From NCBI GenBank assembly GCA_963730305.1, contig CAVSRB010000003.1:1-64000 (forward strand): DNA of 64,000 nucleotides, read 5' to 3'. The stretch comes from CAMYMQ01 sp963730305. GTDB taxonomy: Bacteria > Pseudomonadota > Alphaproteobacteria > Bin65. The position numbers were made by a program, and so were the translations under genes. Below are positions 56,756 through 64,000 of the stretch, piece after piece. Under the pieces are notes generated by a model. The model ran no database searches. It was given only the letters and a program-made list of their open reading frames with translations, and was not told the origin of the DNA. Numbering within the stretch: position 1 is the first letter of the stretch; each line of letters opens with the position of its first letter.

Positions 56756-57688
56756 ATGACCGACATCCTCGCCGCGCTGGTGCCGATCTTCGTGCTGATC
56801 GTGCTGGGCGCGGTGCTCAAGCGCGCGAAGTTCGCGCCCGACGCCTTCTGGACCGGCGCCGACCGGCTGACCTATTACGTCTTCTTCCCGGCGCTCCTGT
56901 TCCGCAGCCTGGCGGACGCCTCGCTCGCGGACCTGCCGGTCGGCGACGCGGTGTTCGCGACCGTCGTCAGCCTGCTGATCGTCTCGGCGCTCAGCTTCTC
57001 GGCGCGGCGGATATTCGCGCTCAAGCCGCCCGCCTTCACCTCCGTCCTGCAGGGCTCGATCCGGCCCAACACCTACATCGCGCTCGCCGCCGCGGTGACG
57101 CTCTACGAGGACCAGGGCCTGTCGGCCTTTGCGATCGGCGTGCTGGCCTTCGTGCCGCTGGTCAACCTGATCAGCGTGCTGGCGCTGGCCCGCTGGGGCC
57201 GCGGCGGGGCCAACAAGGTCGGCGGTGTGCGCGCGACGCTGTTCCAGGTGGTGACCAACCCGCTGATCCTGGCCTGCGCGCTCGGCCTGCTCGCCAACGC
57301 CTATCTCGGCGAGATGCCGCAGCCGATCGACGAGACCCTGGCCCTGCTCGGCCGCGCCGCCCTGCCGCTCGGCCTGGTCAGCGTCGGCGCCGGGCTGCAG
57401 ATCGACGCGCTCCGCCGCACCCGCGGCGCGGTCTTCGCCGCCGCCTTCGGCAAGCTGGTGCTGCTGCCGGTGGTGCTGATCTTCGTGATGAACAACATCG
57501 GCCTGCAGGGCACCATCGCCGGGGTGATCCTGCTGTTCGGCGCGGTGCCGGCGGCGGTCTCGGCCTACATCCTGTCCCGCCAGATGGGCGGCGATCACGC
57601 GCTGATGGCCGCGATCATCACCGCCGAAACCATCCTGGCGATCGTCACCCTGCCCTTCTGGCTGTGGGCCAAGGACTGGTTCATCTAG
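56756..57688 (+). CDS. AEC-family (auxin efflux carrier-like) transporter
   Basis: A 310-residue membrane protein with about ten hydrophobic segments in the two-times-five arrangement of the AEC family. The first segment is ILAALVPIFVLIVLGAVLKR; a central LYEDQGLSAFAIGVLAFVPL follows; the second half starts near LLGRAALPLGLVSVGAGLQI; ILLFGAVPAAVSAYILSRQM is typical. The family exports small carboxylates such as malonate or auxin; the substrate is unknown here. It is 24 bases after ruvX and probably co-transcribed. Intact. Confidence 0.88.
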   Translation: MTDILAALVPIFVLIVLGAVLKRAKFAPDAFWTGADRLTYYVFFPALLFRSLADASLADLPVGDAVFATVVSLLIVSALSFSARRIFALKPPAFTSVLQGSIRPNTYIALAAAVTLYEDQGLSAFAIGVLAFVPLVNLISVLALARWGRGGANKVGGVRATLFQVVTNPLILACALGLLANAYLGEMPQPIDETLALLGRAALPLGLVSVGAGLQIDALRRTRGAVFAAAFGKLVLLPVVLIFVMNNIGLQGTIAGVILLFGAVPAAVSAYILSRQMGGDHALMAAIITAETILAIVTLPFWLWAKDWFI

Positions 57689-57820
57689 CCGACCGCCATG
57701 CGGCGCGCGCGCCGGCGCCGGTGCCGCGGCGGTTTACCGAACCGAAAGGATCGCGGTGCGATGAAAAGGCGGAGCCGGTTCGCGTGACGCGCGAACCCGC
57801 GCGGCACCAGCGGGACCGCC

Positions 57821-58672
57821 ATGGACACCGTCTATTCCCTGATCGTAACGCACGGCCCTTGGGTGCTCGGCGTCGGCGTCGTCGCGCTGCTGTTGTATTT
57901 CGCCAGCCGGGCCCTGTTCCGCGACCGCTGCCCGCCCGCCGCCGTTTTCGTCATTGCCGCGGCGAGCCTCTACATCGTGACCCGCGGGGCGATCCTGCCG
58001 CTGGTCGACTACCGGCAGGCCGGACCGACGGCCGCGCGCAACGCGATCCCCAACGCGCGCCTGGTCGCCGAGCTCGACCGGTACATGCCCGGGTTCCGCA
58101 AGCGGCTGGTCAAGGAGGTCGGTGAGACGCGGGCGCGGCGCGGCGCCAAGGCCGCCACACGGCGCATGCACGGCCTGACGATGTGGGCGGCCACCAATGT
58201 CCTCACCAAGACCGCGCTCCACGCCGCCGACCGCCCCCTGATCCGCATGATGCGCCTGGAGATGGAGATCGTGCGGCGGATCGCCAAGGTGCAGCCGGAC
58301 GGCTGCTACTATTTCGCCCGCAACGCGCCGGACCCCAAGGCGATGGAGCGGTCCAGCGACCTCGTCCCCGACGACTTGAAGAAGCGCTACTACGCCGTCG
58401 CCGCCGACGTCATCGAATCGAGCGAACGCGACCATGCAGCGCCCATGTCCGGCCAGATGGCCGTGCCGTTGGTCATGACGATCGTCGAACGGGTTCAGCG
58501 TTCCAAGGGCACCGACGCCGTCAACACCATGGTCCGCATGAAGACGGCCAACAATTCGGGCAAGCAGGCCGTCTGCGGCGCCCAGATCGCGGTGATCGAC
58601 GAGATCCTGCGTCTGCCGGAGGACCAGGCCGGCGGCCTGCTGCGCTGGGTGCTCGCCCAACGCCGGTTCTGA
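57821..58672 (+). CDS. hypothetical membrane-anchored protein
   Basis: A 283-residue protein. Residues 12-32 (PWVLGVGVVALLLYFASRAL) and 40-60 (PAAVFVIAAASLYIVTRGAI) are two membrane helices. The rest is soluble and mainly helical, with RRMHGLTMWAATNVLTKTAL and CYYFARNAPDPKAMERSSDL. Three Cys are present. I do not recognise a family. Codon use fits the core genome. It stands alone between the transporter and the convergent esterase gene. Confidence 0.65.
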   Translation: MDTVYSLIVTHGPWVLGVGVVALLLYFASRALFRDRCPPAAVFVIAAASLYIVTRGAILPLVDYRQAGPTAARNAIPNARLVAELDRYMPGFRKRLVKEVGETRARRGAKAATRRMHGLTMWAATNVLTKTALHAADRPLIRMMRLEMEIVRRIAKVQPDGCYYFARNAPDPKAMERSSDLVPDDLKKRYYAVAADVIESSERDHAAPMSGQMAVPLVMTIVERVQRSKGTDAVNTMVRMKTANNSGKQAVCGAQIAVIDEILRLPEDQAGGLLRWVLAQRRF

Positions 58673-58722
58673 GCCGGCCGGGCGTCCGGCCCGCTGTAGG
58701 CACCGGCTACGTGCCACCGTCT

Positions 58723-59697
58723 CTACTTGCGCACCGGCAGCGACTTGAAGAAGGCGAGCGCGACCACCGAGGCGTCGAAATCCTCGCTGGTCTTGCCGAC
58801 CATCCGCTCGGGCAGGGTCGTCTTGGCGCCGGGCCAGGTGTGGCCGCCGCGGTCGATCTGATAGAGCACCACCCGGCTGTCGCGGCACTCGGGATATTCG
58901 TAGCGGGTCGCCTCGGTGGTGTCGGTGGTGCTGCGGTTGGGCACCGGCGTCGGCACGGCGGCCGAGGCGCAGCCGTCGTGCTGGGCGAAGAAGCCGGCCG
59001 TGTCCTCGGTCGACATGACCCGGCCAAAGCGCTTCAGCCCCTGGAGCACCTCGCCGCCGCCGATAAGGAATCATCGGGTCGTTGGTGCCGTTGATGATCA
59101 GCACGCCGACCGGTTTCGCCGGCCGGCAGCGGAATTCCATCCGCGACGGCATGCTGGCGGCAACCGCGGCGATCCCGGCGATCTTGTCGGCCGCGGCGCA
59201 CGCGAGCCGCAGCGCCATCATGCCGCCGTTGGACATGCCCAGCGCATAGACCCGCTTGGGGTCGATCGCGTGGTCCTGCTTCGACACCGTGCCGATCAGG
59301 CTGGTGATGAAGCCGACGTCGTCGGTGTTGCGGACGAAGGTGGTGAAGCCGACCCGGCTGCGGCCGTCGTTCCAGTGCTGCTCGACGCCCTCGGGATAGA
59401 CCACGATGACGCCCGCCTTGGCCGCGGCGGTATTGAGCCGTGTCAGCCGCGCGAACCGCTCGGCCCGGCCGCCGCCGTCGTGCAGCGCGAAGACCAGCGG
59501 CGCCGGCTTGGCCTTGTCGCCCAGGCCCGGCGGCACGAAGACGTAGTAGCTGCGCTTGACGCCGTTATGGGTCGCGGTCCGTCCGGACCAGCCCGAGGCC
59601 GTCGTCGGCCAAGGAAGTGGCGGGCGCCGCGGTCAGGGTGAGGAGCGCCGACAGGGCGATCATCGTCACGCGAAAGGCATTCATCCGGGGTTTCATG
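58723..59697 (-). CDS. PHB-depolymerase-like (LpqC) esterase, two frameshifts
   Basis: A signal peptide (MNAFRVTMIALSALLTLTAA, cleavage near TSLA) is in the first frame. After a shift near 59590 the alpha/beta-hydrolase follows: RSYYVFVPPGLGDKAKPAPL, VFALHDGGGRAERFARLT, the nucleophile elbow YALGMSNGGMMALRLACAAA (GxSxG) and GVLIINGTNDPMIPY (Asp). A +1 base near 59060 (TATCGGCGG) leads to GGGEVLQGLKRFGRV and the catalytic His in IDRGGHTWPGAKTTLPE. Members hydrolyse polyhydroxybutyrate, feruloyl or acetyl esters outside the cytoplasm. About 324 residues in the corrected frame. Confidence 0.82.
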
Positions 59698-59943
59698 CTG
59701 GTCCGCTGGCCTGCCTGGAGGCTTGAAGATAGGGACCGCGGCGGGGCATGCCAAGCCGCGGCCCGTCCGGCGGCGCGGATCGGAGGCCCGCCGGGAGGCC
59801 TGTCGGGTGTTCCGTCCGGGGGCCCGCTTGCCGGCCGCGGACCGGTCGCCTATAAGCCCGACGACCATGCCGACCGGGGCGCGGCGTCCGCCGGCCGGCG
59901 ACCCTCGAACGACCCAGCGACCCGACGCCCCATCGATCCGATC

Positions 59944-61161
59944 ATGACCGGCCCGCTATCAGGCATCCGCATCTTCGACATGACCCGCATCCTGGCGGGG
60001 CCGACCGCGACCCAGATCCTCGCCGATCTGGGCGCCGACGTGATCAAGGTCGAGCGGCCGGGCAGCGGCGACGACGTGCGCGGCTGGGGCCCGCCCTACC
60101 TGACCACGCCGGACGGCGAGGAAGCGCCGCGCGATTCGGTCTATTTCAACGCCGCCAACCGCAACAAGCGGTCGATGACGCTGAACCTCGCCGACCCGGA
60201 GGGCCAGGCGCTGGCCAGGCGGCTGATCGCGAAATCCGACGTCCTGTTCGAGAACTACAAGGTCGGCGACCTGGCCAAGTACGGGCTCGCCTACGACCAG
60301 ATCAAGGACGAGTTCCCGAGCCTGGTCTACTGCTCGCTGACCGGTTTCGGCCAGACCGGGCCCTACGCCCCGCGCGCCGGCTTCGACCTCGTTGCGCAGG
60401 CGATGGGCGGGATCATGTCGATCACCGGCACCGAGGACCAGACCCCGGTCAAGGTCGGCGTCGGCATCGCCGACCTGATGTGCGGCATGTACGCCAACAC
60501 CGCGATCCTGGCGGCGCTGCGGCACCGCGACGCGACCGGCGAGGGCCAGCAGATCGACATGGCGCTGTTGGACACCCAGGTCGCCTGGCTGGTCAACGAG
60601 GGCATGAACCATCTGCACACCGGCGCGGTGCCGCGCGCGTGGGGCACCGGCCACGTCTCGATCGTGCCCTACCAGGCCTTCCCGGCGTCGGACGGCTATT
60701 TCATCCTGGCGATCGGCACGGACCGGCAGTTCGTCGCCTTCTGCGACTTCGCCGGCCGCCCCGACCTGCACCAGGACCCGCGCTTCCACGCCAACACCGA
60801 CCGGGTGCGCAACCGCGCCGCCTGCGTCGAGGCGGTCACCGCGATCACCCGCGAACAGCCGATCGACTACTGGCTCGAGAACCTGGCGCGGCTGAAGGTG
60901 CCGTGCGCGCCGGTCAACACGATCGACAAGGTGTTCCAGGATCCGCAGGTGCTCGCGCGCGAGATGGTGGTGGAGATCGACCACCCGGTCTCCGGCAAGG
61001 CCGAGCGCTATCTCGCCAACCCGATCAAGATGTCCAAGACCCCGCCACAGTACCGCCGCCCGGCGCCGACGCTGGGCCAGCACACCGAGGAGGTGCTGGC
61101 CGAGCTGCTGGACATGGGCGCCGACGAGGTGGCCGGCTTGCGCGAGCGCGGGGTGGTCTGA
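59944..61161 (+). CDS. CaiB/BaiF-family (class III) CoA-transferase
   Basis: The 405-residue enzyme starts at 59944 (MTGPLSGIRIFDMTRILAGP); the longer upstream frame has no protein-like content. It shows TQILADLGADVIKVERPGSG, the segment SLTGFGQTGPYAPRAGFDLV and the catalytic Asp in GQQIDMALLDTQVAWLVNEG. Class III CoA-transferases move CoA between carboxylic acids, for example formyl/oxalyl-CoA, carnitine or bile acids; the substrate is unknown. Intact and cytosolic. Confidence 0.92.
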   Translation: MTGPLSGIRIFDMTRILAGPTATQILADLGADVIKVERPGSGDDVRGWGPPYLTTPDGEEAPRDSVYFNAANRNKRSMTLNLADPEGQALARRLIAKSDVLFENYKVGDLAKYGLAYDQIKDEFPSLVYCSLTGFGQTGPYAPRAGFDLVAQAMGGIMSITGTEDQTPVKVGVGIADLMCGMYANTAILAALRHRDATGEGQQIDMALLDTQVAWLVNEGMNHLHTGAVPRAWGTGHVSIVPYQAFPASDGYFILAIGTDRQFVAFCDFAGRPDLHQDPRFHANTDRVRNRAACVEAVTAITREQPIDYWLENLARLKVPCAPVNTIDKVFQDPQVLAREMVVEIDHPVSGKAERYLANPIKMSKTPPQYRRPAPTLGQHTEEVLAELLDMGADEVAGLRERGVV

Positions 61162-61198
61162 CGCCGGGGGCGCAGCATCGATCTGCGCCCGCCCTCAA

Positions 61199-61303
61199 CG
61201 TCATTTCGACCGGAGCCCGACAGGGCGGCGCGGAGAAATCTCGCCTCCACCGGCGCGATCGCAGCGGATGCGGCAAGATTCCTCGGCTTCGCTCGGAATG
61301 ACG
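61199..61303. repeat. MITE-like intergenic repeat, copy 3
   Basis: It begins CGTCATTTCGACCGGAGC and ends CTTCGCTCGGAATGACG. Its reverse complement matches the copy at 53539-53644 along its whole length. It lies between the convergent CoA-transferase and MetE-like genes. Confidence 0.75.
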
Positions 61304-61320
61304 ATGACGTTGGGCGCCCC

Positions 61321-62346
61321 CTACCCCGCGCAGAGCTCGCGGTGGATGCGCAGCAGGTCGGGGATCGTCGCCGGGTCGCGGCGGCCGAAGCCGCATTCGG
61401 TGGCGACGTCGTAGTCCGAGACGACCTTGTCGGCGGCGGCCATCCGCGTCCGGGTGCCGTCGACCCCGTCGGTGTAGTGGACCAGGCCGAGCACTAGCCG
61501 GGTGCCCGCCGGCATGTCGATATCCTTGAGCGGCGCGAAAAAGGTGTCGTCGCTGCGTCCGCGGGGAACCGGCATGTGGACGAAGCCGACCGGATGCGGC
61601 GAGGCCGCGCAGATGCCGTTGGCGAAGGCGACGCTGACGGAGAGGTCCGCCGGCTCGACGATATGCTTGTGGCCGGGGTCGCCGTAGCAGAGGTGGATGC
61701 CGAGCTCGACCCCCGGCGCGATCGCGGCGCACAGCCGGCCGGTCCGCGCGACCCCGCCGGCGATGCCGTCGTCGTAGTGCAGCGGCGGTCCGCCCTCGAC
61801 GCCGAGCACCTCCATGCAGACGTCCCACTGGATCGACAGCCGGTCATGGGGGATGCCGGCCTGGATGCGGTCGAGGTCGGCGAGCATGGCGCGTTCGAGC
61901 GCCGGCTCGCAGGCCGCCCGGTCGGGCAGCTCGACGAAGGTGGTGAGCAGGGCGACCGGCGTCGGCAGCGCGACCTGGAAGCGCACGTCGCGGCCGATCT
62001 GGCCGGCCTCGACCATCCGCTCGAACGTCCGCCACGACGCCAACGCCTCGCGGGCATAGCCGAGCTCGCCGAAGTCGATGTCGGCCGGGTCGGCGCCGTC
62101 CTTGAGCCGGTAGAAGACGCGGTCGATGCTATCCTTGTAGCCGTCGAGCTTCCTCGGCCCGACCGCCTCCAGCTGCGGGCAGGCGTCGAAGGTCCCCTGC
62201 TGCCAGCGGACCCAGTAGCCGCGCGCGCCGGTCTCGCCGTCGGGGATGCGGGTGCAGCAGGGGCCGAGAATGTCGGCGACGGTGGCGAAGACGGTCTCGG
62301 CGTCGGCGAGACCGACGCTGCCGACCAGATGGGCGTGGCGTGTCAT
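61321..62346 (-). CDS. MetE-like (UROD/MetE superfamily) protein
   Basis: The start 62346 (MTRHAHLVGSVGLADAETVF) follows GGGAGGAACAGC. The 341-residue protein has the TIM-barrel pattern of small relatives of cobalamin-independent methionine synthase: RIPDGETGARGYWVRWQQGT, LSIQWDVCMEVLGVEGGPPL, LGIHLCYGDPGHKHIVEPAD (His and Cys as possible metal ligands) and VVSDYDVATECGFGRRDPAT (Cys). Full MetE has about 750 residues, so this is a single-domain paralogue of unknown methyl-transfer or other role. Intact. Confidence 0.75.
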   Translation of the reverse strand: MTRHAHLVGSVGLADAETVFATVADILGPCCTRIPDGETGARGYWVRWQQGTFDACPQLEAVGPRKLDGYKDSIDRVFYRLKDGADPADIDFGELGYAREALASWRTFERMVEAGQIGRDVRFQVALPTPVALLTTFVELPDRAACEPALERAMLADLDRIQAGIPHDRLSIQWDVCMEVLGVEGGPPLHYDDGIAGGVARTGRLCAAIAPGVELGIHLCYGDPGHKHIVEPADLSVSVAFANGICAASPHPVGFVHMPVPRGRSDDTFFAPLKDIDMPAGTRLVLGLVHYTDGVDGTRTRMAAADKVVSDYDVATECGFGRRDPATIPDLLRIHRELCAG

Positions 62347-62471
62347 GCTGTTCCTCCCGTGGATCGACGCCACGGTTGGGCCGCAGCGCCGCATTTATTA
62401 TCAAACGATAACGAAATCCCGCCCGCCCGGCCAGCGCCGCGCGGCGCCCGGGCCCGGGTCAGGGCCCGGGC

Positions 62472-63101
62472 TCAGTAGAGGCTGTCCCGGTAGTCCTGCT
62501 CGATCTTGGCGTCGGTGTCGGCCACCGAGACGTCGTCCATCCCGGCCATCGCCAGGGCGATCTGGGCGAGCGACGGGACGCCGTCGCGCTTGCGGTCGCG
62601 CTTGGCGTCGTCGTCCCACAGCCGCGCCCGGCGGAAGGCCTTGCCGCAGTGGGGGAAGACCGTGTCGACGGTGACGACCATCGCCGACTTCGGCGCCTTG
62701 CCGTCGACCGCATGGGCGGCGAGCAGGTCGGGGTCGGTCACGATGCGCGCCCGGCCGCGCAGGCGCAGCACCTCCTCGATCCCGGGGATGACGAACATCA
62801 GCCCGACCTGGGGCTGGCCGGCGACGTTGCGCAGGGTGTCGATCTTGTTGTTGCCGCGCCGGTCGGGGATCACCAGCGTGCGGTCGTCGGCCACGGCGAC
62901 GAAGCCCGGCGCGTCGCCGCGGGGGCTGATGTCGAGATGGCCGTCGGCGCCCGCCGAGGCGACGATAACCAGCGGCGACAGGGCGATGAACCGCCGCGCG
63001 TGCTGCTCGAGCTGGCCGGCGATCGCCTTGGCCGGCAACGCGCCGGGCGCACCGTAGAGCGCGCGCAGCGCCGCCTCGTCCATGCCTTGGCTCGCATCCA
63101 T
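62472..63101 (-). CDS. pyridoxamine 5'-phosphate oxidase-family FMN protein
   Basis: The start 63101 (MDASQGMDEAALRALYGAPG) is chosen by codon character. The 209-residue protein has the split-barrel FMN-binding pattern of the MSMEG_1061-type subgroup: FIALSPLVIVASAGADGHLD, ISPRGDAPGFVAVADDRTLV, IPDRRGNNKIDTLRNVAGQP, VGLMFVIPGIEEVLRLRGRA. Members are flavin or F420-binding oxidoreductases with poorly known substrates. Intact. Confidence 0.88.
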   Translation of the reverse strand: MDASQGMDEAALRALYGAPGALPAKAIAGQLEQHARRFIALSPLVIVASAGADGHLDISPRGDAPGFVAVADDRTLVIPDRRGNNKIDTLRNVAGQPQVGLMFVIPGIEEVLRLRGRARIVTDPDLLAAHAVDGKAPKSAMVVTVDTVFPHCGKAFRRARLWDDDAKRDRKRDGVPSLAQIALAMAGMDDVSVADTDAKIEQDYRDSLY

Positions 63102-63233
63102 CGTCGTCTCCGCTGTGGAACCGGCCCGCCCGCCCCTCGAAGCCGACAGTATGCGGGGCCGGCAGCGAACGATCAACCAATGGGAAGTCCGCCGACAGGT
63201 CGCGGAATAGGGTCAAAAAATAAGGCTTTTTGG

Positions 63234-63255
63234 ATATACAGGTTGTTCTGTATAT
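63234..63255. promoter_or_regulatory. inverted repeat ATATACAG-N6-CTGTATAT
   Basis: A perfect 8-bp inverted repeat with a 6-base spacer in an AT-rich pocket about 130 bases upstream of the PNPOx-family gene. It is a candidate operator. The GTATA element recurs upstream of the HIT gene. Confidence 0.5.
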
Positions 63256-63322
63256 ATCGCCGCGCTGCCAAGGGTGGCGTCCGATCGCCAGGCCTGGAAC
63301 GCCGGCTTCGCGATTGCGCCGC

Positions 63323-63742
63323 TCAGTCGGCCGCCAGGGCGGCGCAAATCTTCGCGACATTGGCCGCGAGGGCATCCTCCGGCGGGTTCTTGGCCGGCCA
63401 GGTCAGGCCGACGCCGTCGCCTTCCCGGCGCGGCAACAGGTGGATATGGAAGTGTGGCACGGTCTGGAAACCCGCGGAACGGTTGGCCTGCAGCACCGTG
63501 AGCCCATCCGGGACGAAGGCCCGATCGATCGCCTTGGCGATGCGGTTCGCCGCCCGGAACGCCGCCGCGGCGGTGTCCGCGTCGAGATCCATCAGGGTCG
63601 CCGCGTGGGTCTTGGCGATGACCAGGGTGTGTCCCGGGTTGACGTGGCCAATATCCGCAATGGCGAGGACCGTATCGTCCTCGTAGACCCGGTGCGCCGG
63701 GATCTCGCCGGCGACGATGCGGCAGAAGATGCAGTCCTCCAT
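63323..63742 (-). CDS. HIT-family protein (histidine triad hydrolase)
   Basis: The start 63742 (MEDCIFCRIVAGEIPAHRVY) is the usual HIT start; the upstream extension is unlike the family. Cys4 and Cys7 may bind zinc. The triad lies in FQTVPHFHIHLLPRREGD (H-x-H-x-H). HIT proteins hydrolyse nucleotide phosphoramidates or dinucleoside polyphosphates such as AMP-NH2 and Ap4A. 139 residues, intact. Confidence 0.95.
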   Translation of the reverse strand: MEDCIFCRIVAGEIPAHRVYEDDTVLAIADIGHVNPGHTLVIAKTHAATLMDLDADTAAAAFRAANRIAKAIDRAFVPDGLTVLQANRSAGFQTVPHFHIHLLPRREGDGVGLTWPAKNPPEDALAANVAKICAALAAD

Positions 63743-63780
63743 CCGAGCCTCCCCGGCGGCCAAGCACGATATCTGCTATT

Positions 63781-63794
63781 GTATACTGTATACT
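63781..63794. promoter_or_regulatory. tandem TGTATAC motif upstream of HIT gene
   Basis: TGTATAC is repeated directly, creating two GTATAC half-palindromes seven bases apart, 39 bases before the HIT start. It may be a -10-containing promoter or a GntR/TetR-type operator. Confidence 0.45.
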
Positions 63795-63849
63795 TTGGAA
63801 AATCTTGTGGTTTTGTCCGGAGCGCCCGCAGATGCGCCCGGGCGCCGTG

Positions 63850-64000
63850 TCAGCGGGCGATCAGCGCTTCGGCCATCGCGTGCGCGCGGCGGGCCGGCGC
63901 CGAGCCGGCGTTGGTCTGGGCCAACACGGTCGCTCCCTCGATCAGGATGGCGAACTCGTCGGCGATCTCGCCGGGTTCCGGCAGTCCCGCGGCGCTGGCC
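63850..64000 (-). CDS. C-terminal end of a TetR-type regulator, cut by window end
   Basis: The last 49 codons are visible: GLPEPGEIADEFAILIEGAT, then VLAQTNAGSAPARRAHAMAE and ALIAR, stop. This resembles the last helix pair of TetR-type ligand-binding domains (DELADQLALLIDGA pattern). The DNA-binding part lies beyond the window. The gene is minus strand and upstream of the HIT gene. Confidence 0.55.
   Translation of the reverse strand, partial: ASAAGLPEPGEIADEFAILIEGATVLAQTNAGSAPARRAHAMAEALIAR

Overview
The window looks like a chromosome segment of a GC-rich alphaproteobacterium, probably Rhodospirillales or a neighbouring order. This rests on the gatCAB cluster, the style of the CoA-transferase and NodU-type genes, codon use and the intergenic palindromes; species is not resolved. 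About 47.3-64 kb is ordinary GC-rich core. About 1-47 kb is an accessory region with lower GC, very AT-rich intergenic stretches, at least eight insertion-sequence copies or remnants (two IS3-type families in two copies each, IS407-like, IS481-like, IS110-like, three IS6-like pieces), and a large serine recombinase with a DUF2924 partner close to tRNA-Ser(GCU).

Layout. 0.2-1.5 and 5.1-6.4 kb: two copies of one IS3-type element flanking a TauD-type dioxygenase and a class II aldolase/ketopantoate-reductase-like pair. 6.5-7.8 kb: broken solute-binding protein gene. 8.4-9.9 kb: SPOR-domain lipoprotein and small partner. 10.0-15.8 kb: an operon resembling the Pseudomonas fap functional-amyloid operon, with three secreted subunits that each carry three NQ-rich repeats, a C39-like periplasmic peptidase, a small secreted protein with a GG-leader-like motif, a coiled-coil plus beta-barrel outer-membrane protein, and a terminator. 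16.5 kb: divergent LuxR-type regulator. 18-27 kb: nested IS remnants, a MarR-type regulator and unknown genes. 27.2-39.6 kb: a Pel exopolysaccharide operon (epimerase, hydrolase, pelA, pelB, pelD, pelE, pelF, pelG) without pelC and with a pelB that shows no beta-barrel. 40.5 kb: remnant of a second LuxR-type regulator. 41.6 kb: TolC-family protein.

The main finding is a two-component biofilm-matrix island: a divergent Fap-like amyloid system and a Pel system about 24 kb apart on the same strand. A conserved promoter block (TTTAAGGGAA, TTAA, about 21-22 nt, TACCYCG, TTAGGGT) lies upstream of both operons, and both sit beside an intact or decayed copy of the same LuxR-type regulator. I infer co-regulation of protein and polysaccharide matrix.

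The core part holds tRNA-Ser, a glutathione S-transferase, a NodU-type carbamoyltransferase, gatB/GNAT/gatA/gatC, ruvX, an AEC transporter, a PHB-depolymerase-like esterase, a CoA-transferase, a MetE-like protein, a PNPOx-like protein, a HIT protein and the end of a TetR-like gene. Three copies of a MITE-like repeat and four clusters of 10-bp iterons lie between these genes.

Caveat: many genes, including gatA, are broken by frameshifts. Nearly every one I resolved is a +1 insertion in an otherwise well-conserved gene. This points to insertion-type consensus errors, so I call such genes CDS (frameshifted) rather than assuming they are dead.
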